DNA of 64,000 nucleotides from a virus. Below, one piece after another: positions 25,460 through 34,300 of the stretch (position 1 is the stretch's first letter; every line of letters starts with the position of its first letter). Where the stretch lies: the IMG/VR virus record IMGVR_UViG_3300037882_003354, positions 186,001 through 250,000 of that record; one strand, written 5' to 3'. The position numbers and the translations under genes are program-made. Below the pieces are notes generated by a model. It was not told the origin of the DNA. It saw nothing but the letters and a program-made list of their open reading frames with translations, and made no database searches.

Positions 25460-25885
25460 TTAGAGTTTTTTAATGTGCGAGCCATGTACACGGACACTAA
25501 TTTGCCCGTTGTAATAATCATTAGATTCCAAAACTTTGTGTTCAAACTGAAGTCTTGCTTCAATGTAAGAACACTCTGCCTTGGATTTACAGTAGTACAG
25601 TATCTCTCGCTTGAATTTGTCGGTGCCTATGGTGTTGATATCAGCGGTTAGTTCTACGCTGGATCCATAATAGTCTTGCCAATCGGAGTCAATCTTGCTC
25701 CTAATTTTTTTTCGTTTCTTGGTGCCGTTCTTCAACTTCACAGTCTTGTAGGTCGTTTTACTAAATTTTGCTAGTTTTTTGCCTATGTATTTGCGTCCTG
25801 TGACCATATTGGTTATAAGATAAACATAACCAACACAGTCCTCAGGTAATTCTTCAACTATAGTATTTTCAAAATACCAAGTCAT
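25460..25885 (-). CDS. GIY-YIG endonuclease, 141 aa
   Basis: Phage-type GIY-YIG nuclease. The motif pair is GYVYLITN (residues 19-26) and KYIGKK (32-37), followed by a basic insert (KLKNGTKKRKKIRSKID) and the helix SYIEARLQFEHKVL with a candidate catalytic Glu. No extra DNA-binding domain is visible, so it resembles small stand-alone phage nucleases (Seg-like). It may be a homing endonuclease or a DNA repair/degradation enzyme. It starts 3 nt after the stop of the histone-like gene, so it is cotranscribed with it, and it is followed by the unexplained non-coding stretch. Confidence 0.85.
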   Translation of the reverse strand: MTWYFENTIVEELPEDCVGYVYLITNMVTGRKYIGKKLAKFSKTTYKTVKLKNGTKKRKKIRSKIDSDWQDYYGSSVELTADINTIGTDKFKREILYYCKSKAECSYIEARLQFEHKVLESNDYYNGQISVRVHGSHIKKL

Positions 25886-25888
25886 CTA

Positions 25889-26086
25889 TTACTTGGCTGC
25901 CTTGGCCTCTTTACGAGCATTTTTTTCTGCTGTAATTTCGTTGCGACGAGCCTTGATCAATTTGCCCATTTCGGCCAGAGCCTTGCGAGCGCGAGCACCT
26001 GCTGCTGAATTGCCGCCGGTGAACTTTTCGTCCTCGGCTAAAAATTCATCAAAGTGCTTTTTTAATTCGGTTGCTGTTGATTCCAT
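25889..26086 (-). CDS. Small basic histone-like protein (Hc1-like), 65 aa
   Basis: The motif SGN/GGNSAAGARARKALAEMGKLIKARRNEI matches the GNxxAGxRxRkxLxxxxKxxKxxR pattern of Hc1-like histones, which are small DNA-binding proteins found in chlamydiae and many phages. The N-terminal third is acidic and helical, and the C-terminus is Lys/Ala-rich (EKNARKEAKAAK). It presumably binds or compacts phage or host DNA. An AAAGGAAGA ribosome site precedes the ATG. Its start overlaps the end of the 105-aa gene by 38 nt in another frame. Family assignment is from the motif only. Confidence 0.6.
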   Translation of the reverse strand: MESTATELKKHFDEFLAEDEKFTGGNSAAGARARKALAEMGKLIKARRNEITAEKNARKEAKAAK

Positions 26087-26366
26087 ATTGTTCTTCCTTT
26101 TTTACTTTTCTATCAGCGACTTTTTTAGTCTTGACGGCTTGCGCCTCCAGTTTGCGTTGGTCCCTGCGAGCATTTGACACGCTGACAGTGGCCTCGGCCA
26201 GAGTTTTTTGCATTTTAGTCAGTCGACGCAATTCGCGACGAAGTATCACACCCGCCTCCACGGTGACATTTCCAACAAATAATTGATGTTGATTATGAAA
26301 ATCCACCATGTTTTCTACATACTGCATGTATAAATTCTGATATTTTTCCAGCTCATCTTTAAACAT
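26049..26366 (-). CDS. Coiled, basic protein of unknown function, 105 aa
   Basis: The sequence is helical throughout (MFKDELEKYQNLYMQYVENMVDFHNQHQ) and becomes strongly basic from residue 45 (LRRELRRLTKMQKTLAEATVSVSNARRDQRKLEAQAVKTKK). It has no cysteine and no enzyme motif. It could bind DNA or RNA by charge. The ribosome site is not obvious. Its 3' end overlaps the histone-like gene, which suggests coupled expression. I do not recognise the family. Confidence 0.55.
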   Translation of the reverse strand: MFKDELEKYQNLYMQYVENMVDFHNQHQLFVGNVTVEAGVILRRELRRLTKMQKTLAEATVSVSNARRDQRKLEAQAVKTKKVADRKVKKEEQYGINSNRIKKAL

Positions 26367-26437
26367 AAATTACAATATTATTAGATATGTACATGTAAAT
26401 TTATCTTTTTCAGGCAAACATTCATCTTATTCTCGGA

Positions 26438-28216
26438 TCAGGCGTCTGCGTTTTGCTCGTATGTGGTAAATCCACCCTCTTTGATCACCCGTAACACATT
26501 GTTCACCCGACCCACCAGTTCGTCTCGATGGCTGATCAGGTATATGTTCTTGCTGCGCTCTCTGGCCATTTTTTTCAGCACAGAAAGCGAATTTTCAACA
26601 CCAGCGGCGTCCATACCAGAGTCAATCAGCTCGTCGATAAACAACAGGTTGATGCTCTGATATAGTCCCTCCCAGACATCTCTAAACGCAAAACTCATGG
26701 AGAGTATCAGTCGATTTCGCTCACCTCTGGACAGATTGTCAAAATCCAGGTCCTGCCCCAGTTGCGTGATCTCCACAGTCAGGTCATTCTGGAATATCAC
26801 TTTATGTGGCAGCCCCAGTTTGTCAATGTAATAGCCCAGGCGCTTGTTCAGATATGTCAAATTTTGATCGATGATCTTCTTGCGAATGAAACTGTCCTTG
26901 TTAGTCAGCAACTTGTATAAAAATTCCTGATGGTCTTTTAATTTGGTCTGTGTGTTGATCATGTCCCAGGAGATTTCCTGTATGGCAGTCTTGTTCAGTT
27001 CAACAATTTGCTCCTGATAGGGGTTGGCGTCATCAATTCTGGACAGCAGACTTTTTTCCAGACTGTCCACATTATTCTTGTGACCCAAGGCTGCTGCTTC
27101 AGTGTCATAGAATGTCACAGGCTTGCGCGGTTGTTGTCCAATTTCTTCTATGCTGGCGTTGATCAACGTCAGATCGTCGTTGACTTTCTTCTGATAGGTC
27201 AATGCATCTTCCAGATTCTTTTCTGACAACCGGGTCATTTGTTCGTGCTTGTGGTCATGCAACTCTTGTTCACATGCCGGACAACTTTTGTCCACCAATT
27301 TTTCCAACTCTTGGACATATTTGTTCACGGTCTTGTCAGCCTGACTCACTGCGGCCTCCAGTGTGGCTTTTTGTTTTCTCAGGTTGACCAGCCGGGTGTT
27401 ATTGTCATCCCAGACCTTGGTCTGAGCATGCAATTCCAGTTCATGGGCAATGTTGACATTTTCCAGAGCCATGATGGACTTGCTGAAACTTTCAATGTCG
27501 TTTTCCTTCTTGGATTCCCAGGCCGAACTCTTGATCTCCAGACTGCTGATGCTTTTTTGTACATTCTCGTTGGCTGCTTTGACGCCTTCGATTCTAAACT
27601 GTTCCACCTGTATGGCATCCTTGGCGTCTTTAATCTGCAATTTGAGTAATTCAGCCTTCTCACTCAGCATGGTGATGCCCAGCAACTGCTCGATGACCTC
27701 ACGTTGTTCGGCAGCCTTCATGGACAAGAATGGCTCGGTGTAAGTGTTCAGGGCCACCAGATGCTTGAACATGGTGTGACTCATGCCCAGCAACTGCTCA
27801 ATGGATTTTTGTGTCTCCCTGCTGTCACCCTGACTGTCGTCATCAACGTCATCAGACTTTATCTGTTGATTGTTCACATAAAACTTCAGCAGGTTGGGTT
27901 TGCGACCACGTTCGATACGATACTTGGTGCCAGCCTTTTCAAACTCCACAGTGACCAGCATGGCCTTGCCGTTGATCTTGTTGATCAGGTTTTCTTTGCG
28001 TATGTTGGTCAGAGCCTGCCCATACAATGCATAACTCAATGCATTGATCAGGGTGCTCTTGCCAGTTCCGTTTCTGCTGCCAGTGTCATCTCCGCCCAGA
28101 TCAATGTTGGAGCCCAACACCAGTGTCAATGGAGCCTGATCAAAAACCACAGCCTGGGAAACATTGCCCACGGACAAGAAATTTTTCACACAGATGTTCT
28201 GTATACGAAATGTCAT
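26438..28216 (-). CDS. 46: Recombination endonuclease subunit gp46 (SbcC/Rad50-like)
   Basis: ATPase partner of gp47 in double-strand break resection and recombination-dependent replication. 592 aa. Walker A GSRNGTGKST (residues 46-55), a coiled-coil region from about 170 to 450 with a zinc hook CPAC at 312-315, the ABC signature LSRGE at 496-500, Walker B LLFIDE at 524-529, a D-loop (SGMD) and the switch His in SHRDEL (563). All key residues are present. It overlaps gp47 by 4 nt (ATGA), so translation is coupled. Confidence 0.97.
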   Translation of the reverse strand: MTFRIQNICVKNFLSVGNVSQAVVFDQAPLTLVLGSNIDLGGDDTGSRNGTGKSTLINALSYALYGQALTNIRKENLINKINGKAMLVTVEFEKAGTKYRIERGRKPNLLKFYVNNQQIKSDDVDDDSQGDSRETQKSIEQLLGMSHTMFKHLVALNTYTEPFLSMKAAEQREVIEQLLGITMLSEKAELLKLQIKDAKDAIQVEQFRIEGVKAANENVQKSISSLEIKSSAWESKKENDIESFSKSIMALENVNIAHELELHAQTKVWDDNNTRLVNLRKQKATLEAAVSQADKTVNKYVQELEKLVDKSCPACEQELHDHKHEQMTRLSEKNLEDALTYQKKVNDDLTLINASIEEIGQQPRKPVTFYDTEAAALGHKNNVDSLEKSLLSRIDDANPYQEQIVELNKTAIQEISWDMINTQTKLKDHQEFLYKLLTNKDSFIRKKIIDQNLTYLNKRLGYYIDKLGLPHKVIFQNDLTVEITQLGQDLDFDNLSRGERNRLILSMSFAFRDVWEGLYQSINLLFIDELIDSGMDAAGVENSLSVLKKMARERSKNIYLISHRDELVGRVNNVLRVIKEGGFTTYEQNADA

Positions 28217-29226
28217 AGGTTGTTATAAATTGCTAACAGGGTGTTGCGATCAAATTGTTCAGATTCCACATTGATCAACTCTTGGCTGACAATTTGATCA
28301 ATACTTTCAAATTTGGCGTCAGGGTTGTCTTCTATGGTGCCGTCCAGATTGGTTTTATCTTGAATCAGGCTAATCTCACGGATGTCATAATCAGCAACAA
28401 ATGTTTCCTTGATGAAGTTTGCTTCTTCATAACTGATGTCAATGTCAAGATTGACCTTGAGATACATTTTACTTTTCATGATGGCATCTTTACCATCAAT
28501 CAGATCACTGAGTTTGACAGTTCTGTACTTGGGTGCATCCTGCCAATTGATGAACTCAGGCTCACCACCCCACTCCAAGGTCATCATGCCACGGTCATCG
28601 TCCCAGGCATCTGCAAAGTTGTGCGGGAAGGCGTTGCCAATATACCAAATCTTGCCCTGATTTTGACGTTTGTGAAAGTGGCCGCTGAACACATAATCTT
28701 GATGTTGGAAGTGACTGGGCTGTAGTTCACCATGATCCGGCATCTGTATCATGGCGTTCATGTAGAACAAGGGCAGTTCGAAATGCCCAAACATGTACTT
28801 GCTCTTGACCGAGCTGATGTCGCGCCATTCGTCGCCCACCAACCAGGGCACCAGTGTGACATCCCGGATGGTGGTCACATTCTCGATTACAGTGACACCG
28901 GGAATATGCCGGCCAAATGATGAACTGTGGATGTCACGTTTGTCCTTGTAGAATAGATCGTGATTGCCTGGGAACCAGAAGAATTGTTCAAATGCAGCAC
29001 CCAGTTTTTCCAGACATCTGATGCTGGAGTCCAGGGTGAATAGATTCACATTGTTACGATTATGATTCCAATCACCCATGCAAATGGCGGTCTCGCAACC
29101 TGCTGCCTGTGCTTGCTGGATAAACCAGTCTACAAATTCTTCACAGTCCTTGAGATGCGTGGGACTGTTGGACTTTAGACCAAAATGAATGTCAGTCATG
29201 CAAGCAACTTTTTTAAACAAGGTCAT
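28213..29226 (-). CDS. 47: Recombination endonuclease subunit gp47 (Mre11-like)
   Basis: Metallophosphoesterase nuclease that works with gp46. The start at 29226 (MTLFKKVACMTDIHFG) has a strong AGGAGGGG site; the longer frame has none. Phosphoesterase motifs are DIH (12-14), GDWNHNR (51-57), GNHD (near residue 93), GHFELP and GHFHKR. These residues bind two metal ions in Mre11/SbcD. The C-terminal 100 residues form the capping domain. A TTGACT/TACACT promoter-like pair lies upstream, so gp47-gp46 may be an early or middle operon. Confidence 0.97.
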   Translation of the reverse strand: MTLFKKVACMTDIHFGLKSNSPTHLKDCEEFVDWFIQQAQAAGCETAICMGDWNHNRNNVNLFTLDSSIRCLEKLGAAFEQFFWFPGNHDLFYKDKRDIHSSSFGRHIPGVTVIENVTTIRDVTLVPWLVGDEWRDISSVKSKYMFGHFELPLFYMNAMIQMPDHGELQPSHFQHQDYVFSGHFHKRQNQGKIWYIGNAFPHNFADAWDDDRGMMTLEWGGEPEFINWQDAPKYRTVKLSDLIDGKDAIMKSKMYLKVNLDIDISYEEANFIKETFVADYDIREISLIQDKTNLDGTIEDNPDAKFESIDQIVSQELINVESEQFDRNTLLAIYNNL

Positions 29227-29245
29227 ATAACCCCTCCTGTTTAAG

Positions 29246-29274
29246 AGTGTAGCAGCACACAATTACAAAGTCAA
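29246..29274 (-). promoter_or_regulatory. Sigma70-like promoter before gp47
   Basis: -35 TTGACT (29269-29274), 17-nt spacer, -10 TACACT (29246-29251). The -35 overlaps the stop codon of the sigma gene upstream. It is not a TAAATA late box, so expression would use host polymerase early. Confidence 0.5.
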
Positions 29275-30182
29275 GGTTCTAGTTCCTCTTCATCCTCGGC
29301 AACGTCTTCGCTCTTGGGCATTCTCATGTTCTTGTACAGCTCAGCCTGGCGGGCAATTTCTCCAGAATATTCTTGCTGGTTCTGTCGTGTCAGGCTGGGG
29401 GTTAATCCAGCCTCCACCAGCAGGTCGTCTCGAATGTTCTGACCTTTCTTTTCTTCATTTAATATCCTGGTGAAGGAATTGGTCACTGCCGCGGTATAGT
29501 AGGCAAAGGGATTTTCACTCTTCATCTCATCAAACTTTAACCCAATATGACTGAGTTGTAGTATTGCCTGCCCTTTCATTTCATCAACATATGTGTATCC
29601 GCGCCAGTTGCTACGCTGTGCATATCTTTCGCTGAGTTTGATGAACATCCTGCCCAGATTTTCAGTGATGCGCCCATGATCTGTGGAAAACTCACCAGAT
29701 TCCAAATCGCCAATCCAGTGGCTTTTACCCACACAGATCAAACCATCCTCCTCATATTTCCAGTGCTGGAAGGGTGGGAAGTTGACCTTGGCATGCGAAT
29801 CGGCGGTGGTCCTGGTGGTTTTCTTTCGACCTGGCGCCAAGGGCACATGATCGAACGACATTATTCTTATGATGACATCGGTCTTTTGTATGGTCTTGTA
29901 GTCTGGCAGACATTCTGCTAGTTTGATTTTACGGTCACCGGCTGCTCTAGCGGCATTAAACGCTTGCAGGCCCAGTCTCTTGGCTCTATTGCGTTTGGCT
30001 TCAGCCACGGTGCGTATGTTTATCTTGTCTATATCAGCCAGAATAATGTCATATTGGTGATATTCTGGCTGAGCAAACGTGGAGTATGAGCATTTACTAC
30101 GGTGTATCTCTGCCAATAGGTCTCGATTATTTAGGTATTTGACCTTACGGGTCGTTGGTGCAAGTGGTGGTATGGTGGTCAT
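29271..30182 (-). CDS. 55: Late sigma factor gp55-like, 303 aa
   Basis: Directs host RNA polymerase to late promoters of the TATAAATA type. Residues about 185-255 show the gp55 core: SNWRGYTYVDEMKGQAILQLSHIGLKFD, then NPFAYYTAAVTNSFTRILNEEKK, which corresponds to sigma region 2. T4 gp55 is 185 aa; here about 120 extra N-terminal residues contain conserved-looking basic stretches and a YNT-free leader, of unknown role. The acidic C-terminal tail (EDVAEDEEELEP) might play the clamp-binding role that T4 gp55 has at its C-terminus. Ribosome site AAGGAAAT. Twelve matching promoter boxes lie in this window. Confidence 0.85.
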   Translation of the reverse strand: MTTIPPLAPTTRKVKYLNNRDLLAEIHRSKCSYSTFAQPEYHQYDIILADIDKINIRTVAEAKRNRAKRLGLQAFNAARAAGDRKIKLAECLPDYKTIQKTDVIIRIMSFDHVPLAPGRKKTTRTTADSHAKVNFPPFQHWKYEEDGLICVGKSHWIGDLESGEFSTDHGRITENLGRMFIKLSERYAQRSNWRGYTYVDEMKGQAILQLSHIGLKFDEMKSENPFAYYTAAVTNSFTRILNEEKKGQNIRDDLLVEAGLTPSLTRQNQQEYSGEIARQAELYKNMRMPKSEDVAEDEEELEP

Positions 30183-30199
30183 TTTGTTATTATTATTTC

Positions 30200-30238
30200 C
30201 TTATATGCTAAGTGTAACATGAAAACAACTAACGTCAA
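30200..30238 (-). promoter_or_regulatory. Sigma70-like promoter(s) before gp55
   Basis: Two overlapping candidates: TTGACG (30233-30238), 16 nt, TACACT (30211-30216); and TTGTTT (30223-30228), 17 nt, TATAAG (30200-30205). The first shares TTGAC and TACACT with the gp47 promoter. Confidence 0.45.
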
Positions 30239-30265
30239 CCAAAATAAGTTAGCAGTTTATTTATT

Positions 30266-30273
30266 GCTAAATA
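30266..30273 (+). promoter_or_regulatory. Late promoter box GCTAAATA
   Basis: NNTAAATA box 17 nt before the ATG at 30291 with the ribosome site AGGGGGA between. It probably starts the long baseplate transcript and decides the start of the 247-aa gene. Confidence 0.6.
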
Positions 30274-30290
30274 CAGTACAGGGGGATCTT

Positions 30291-31034
30291 ATGTCTTTTT
30301 CAATTTTGGATGTGGCCACAAGAATGGCGATGGGCAAACTTTTTGGTGCCCAGCCTCAAAAACCGCCTGCGGCGAAGCCCATTATTGTGGATGCGCAAGG
30401 CACCATTAACAAGGAAGACTTGCGTGTGAAAATCAGGGTTCCGGCTTCGTACCTGGTGAATTTGACCCAGGGAGACCCAAAGCAGCCATTGGGCATCATG
30501 CGGTCAATTATTTTTCCATACACCCCTAACATATCGTTTGATTACAAGGCAGATTATACGCCTCAGCAGCCGCTGCACTCTAATTTTACATTAAATTTTT
30601 ATAAAAGCAGTTCAGTAACGCCCATCAGCATCACGGGAAAATTCACCGTACAAAATGATGCTGACGCTGAGGTGTACCTGGGAACCTTGCATTTATTGCG
30701 TGCTTTGACCAAGATGCGTACTGGTGGTCCAACTGGCGACAAGAACAGCGGAGCCCCGCCACCCATTTGCCGGCTGGATGCATACGGTGACTTCATGATG
30801 GCCAATGTGCCTGTGGCAATTGGTGGGTTCAAAGTGGAATTACCAGAAGGTGTAGATTACTTTACCTCGGGCACAGGTGTTAATAATAGGTCTCCCTATG
30901 GTCAAGCATTTGTTCCCACAGTTTCCACTATATCAATCACCTGTATACCCATGTACAGCAGAGAGGAAATGCAAAAATTTTCAGTTACCGGCTGGCTCAA
31001 TGACCGGGCTGTTAGGATGTCTGGAATATTATAA
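30291..31034 (+). CDS. Baseplate/tail-tube protein, gp48/gp54-like, 247 aa
   Basis: I choose the ATG at 30291 (MSFSILDVATRMAMGKLFG) because AGGGGGA and a late box lie just upstream; the longer frame includes the box. The protein has an N-terminal amphipathic helix and then a beta-rich body (LGIMRSIIFPYTPNISFDYKADY, SITGKFTVQNDADAEVYLGTLHLLRALTKM, PVAIGGFKVELPEGVDYF, ISITCIPMYSREEM). T4-like cyanophages keep a tail-tube-cap type protein at this place, before gene 53, so gp48 or gp54 is my best guess. It overlaps the next start by one base (TAATG). Confidence 0.55.
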   Translation: MSFSILDVATRMAMGKLFGAQPQKPPAAKPIIVDAQGTINKEDLRVKIRVPASYLVNLTQGDPKQPLGIMRSIIFPYTPNISFDYKADYTPQQPLHSNFTLNFYKSSSVTPISITGKFTVQNDADAEVYLGTLHLLRALTKMRTGGPTGDKNSGAPPPICRLDAYGDFMMANVPVAIGGFKVELPEGVDYFTSGTGVNNRSPYGQAFVPTVSTISITCIPMYSREEMQKFSVTGWLNDRAVRMSGIL

Positions 31035-31333
31035 TGGCCACATACACCAACACCAGTCCGTATTACACCACAGATCAGTCCAGCGGATATCTTGATGTAG
31101 TTGCATTCAGGGATATTCCTGCAGAAACAGACGACATACTGTTTGAGGTGACCAGCACTTATGAAAACAGGCCCGATCTACTGGCCCATGATTTATACAA
31201 TGACAGTCGACTGTGGTGGGTATTTGCGGTGAGGAATCCCAGCAAGCTCAAAGATCCAGTCTATAACCTGGTGGCCGGCACTAGGATATACCTGCCCAAG
31301 ATCAACACCATCAAGAAAGCATTGGGAATTTAA
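31034..31333 (+). CDS. 53: Baseplate wedge subunit gp53
   Basis: Joins neighbouring baseplate wedges. 99 aa, about half the size of T4 gp53 (196), consisting mainly of the conserved part: YENRPDLLAHDLYNDSRLWWVFAVRNP, then DPVYNLVAGTRIYLP, which is the LysM-like end seen in gp53. The start codon overlaps the stop of the previous gene, and the next gene begins 1 nt after its stop, so translation is tightly coupled. Order 53-x-5-25-6-7 resembles T4. Confidence 0.88.
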   Translation: MATYTNTSPYYTTDQSSGYLDVVAFRDIPAETDDILFEVTSTYENRPDLLAHDLYNDSRLWWVFAVRNPSKLKDPVYNLVAGTRIYLPKINTIKKALGI

Positions 31334-31334
31334 T

Positions 31335-34300
31335 ATGGCGGGGTTTAATGCCAGCACACAGGGAATACCCAAGAGCGAACGAGATAAGTTAAATGGCGTT
31401 TATTCTTCGGATATAACGATTAAAAATCCCAAAATTGAGCCGGTGGTAATCACTCCCATAGTACAGGCACCCCCTAGTCCAGCATCCACCAGTAATGTAT
31501 TGAACAAATATAGATCTGTTTCCTACAAGTTCACACTGGCAGCGTTGAGTTCTTATGGGGTCAATGATCCCAACTCTTACAGAGCCAGTACATTGGATTT
31601 TGTCATATTACAATCCGGTGGTAAAGGGACCAATGGTACAAACTCAACAAAGTTACAGGTGGACAAAAGAGCCAACGCAGAAACATCATTTGACGAGCAA
31701 ATGAATGCAATAAATGAACGTGCATCACAACGAGATAATGACGTAACCAAGGAAATCATACAGGGATTCAATAAAAATAGCCCCGGTAGGTTTGACATGT
31801 TTATTGACCATGTGGAAATTGAAACACTCATGGCATTTAACACTGATGGTGGTGTGACATTGCCAACCTCCATCAAGTTTGAAGTCAACGAACCCTACAG
31901 CATAAATGGGTTCATAGAAGCTCTGCATGTGAATGCAATTGCAGCAGGGTACCTGTCGTATACACAAGCCAGTTTTTTACTCAAAATGGAATTTATTGGG
32001 TATCCTGATGATGTGGCATTGCCGGATCCGGAACCGGTTGCCAATTCCACTCGTTATTTTGTATTTGGGTTTACTGGTCTAGAAGTTTCTGTCACAGAAC
32101 GTGGCACCCGATACATGTGTTCAGCAGTGCCATTTAACGAGCGAGCATATGGACAGCCCAATGTTTTAAAAAATTCCATAACAGCCACGGGCGATACTGT
32201 GGGGGCATCACTGACTGATTTTTTTAAACAACTGAATGCGCAAATCGAAAAATCGGATTTGGCCACCAGGGTGCGGTCAAACTCCCACAACAAGTACGAT
32301 ATAAAATTTCAAACGTGGGACGAACAAACTGGATTTAGTTTTACCAACCAACCCGACTCCAAAATATACAAGTCTCCCATTGTAAACAGGGACACTGGCG
32401 GCGAAAAGCCTGCCATGCCGGATCCGCAGACCACCAACATGTCCAATGCCACTCGTGTGGAGAACAAACCAGCCTCGTCTCAGACTTCTGCAGCACAGGC
32501 ATCAGCCGAGTCCAGGGGGTCTAGGAATACCATAAAATCATCACCCACTATCAATTTTGAAGCCGGGGTCAACATTCATGATTGTATCACTTCAATAATT
32601 CGTGACAGCGAGTATGTGATCAACATATTGCGGACACTGGGGCAAACCAACAACCCTGACAAATTTGGCATGGTTGATTATTTCATGGTCAAATTAGAGG
32701 TCACCAATCAAAACATCATAGATGACCTTTCCAAGGAGCCTTATAAGAATTATACATATGTGGTGGCCCCTTATCGCATGCATTACACTCGGATTCCCAA
32801 TTACGGCTCCATGATCAAAGACACAGCCGGTCTGTTGCCCATTGCCAGGCGCACTTACAATTACATATACACTGGCCAAAACATAGACGTACTAGATTTT
32901 AAATTAAACTTCAACACTTTGTTTTTTGAAGCCATACCTTCTGGCATGGGGGCAAATTCCAATCCAAGTGTCAAGGACGGTGCCGCACCGGCCAAGAATA
33001 TTGAAACACAACGGACCACACAGGACACTACACCGTCGCTGCTCAGTGAAAACCCACAGGCGCGATCACTTGTGGATCCATCGCTCACCATGGGTGCTGG
33101 CATCAGGGGCAACCAGCCGCAAAGTTCTGATCCTTATGCTGTTTTGGCTTCCGGCATGCATAATGCAATAGTTGATTCCAAGGCCAGCATGTTGACTGGT
33201 AGCATTAGTATATTGGGCGATCCTTTTTACCTTTCCACTGGTGGGATTGGCAACTACAATCCTAAACCTGGAGTGCGTGGTGAAACACAGGACGGCGAAG
33301 CAGATCAAAACTTCAGTGAAGTGCTGATCAATATTAATTTTAGAAATCCTGTGGACATTGGTGATGATGGTTTCTTAAAATTCAGGGACGGCCTGGTACC
33401 GTTCAGTGGAATCTATCGAGTGCTCAAAGTGGTCAGCAATTTTAAAGATGGAGTATTCAAGCAGGAATTGGAGATTGTTCGAGTGCCAGGAAACATTGGC
33501 AACTCTTTGACCAAAACTGACATTCAAAATCAGACGGTGTCCGCGCCCAAGCCTGAGGATACTGGTGCCACTGATACATCCAGGGCAGTGGAAGTGGTCA
33601 GTTCATCTGGCACCAGTGGGTCAGGATTTAGACCATCAGCCGGATCATTACTCAGCCTGTTGTCCAGGGGACTGCCCAGCGTTGGGCTGCCAGGGTCGCT
33701 GAGTAATTTCACCGCCGCTCTTGGGGGATTGGGTGGATCTGCACAGAGTTTATTGACGCAGGCATCAGGCGCAGTCACCAACGGTATAGGAAATTTGACG
33801 TCATCGGTGACTGGACTCGGCAGCAACCTATCCAGTAGTTTCGGTGGATCTGCACAGAGTTTATTGACGCAGGCATCAGGCGCAGTCACCACCGGGGTGG
33901 GAAATCTTTCATCAGCAGTGGGCGCATTTGGATCCAGCATTCCAGGAGGTCTTGCACAATCTGCGTCGGGCTTGCGGTTGTCCGCCCAGGGATTGGGATT
34001 GACTTCGACGGACCCAGCCACTGTGGCTGCTGGTTTTGGCATTAACGCATCACAAATTTCAGGATTATCCGAAAACTTAGAAAGTAAAGCCATTTCACAA
34101 TTGGCCAGTCTCAATCGGAACATTCCTGTTGACACCAACATCGGTGTGGCCCTGGATCAAGGTGTAATTTTTGACAATCTAAACAAATACAACTTGAGTA
34201 ATTTACCGGCCACGCCGCCATTTTCAACTGCCCCAGCCGCCGCCCTGGATCCTGCTTATAAAACAGTAGCATCAAGTGGCAATCTACTGAATACCAATTT

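Noticed and set aside
30219-31034. 271-aa version of the gp48/54-like gene starting at 30219
   Set aside because: The late box and AGGGGGA ribosome site lie inside this extension, so the start at 30291 is preferred.
33530-34141. 203-codon minus-strand frame within the hub-type gene
   Set aside because: Antisense of the low-complexity Ser/Gly/Ala tail; strong same-strand context supports only the plus gene.
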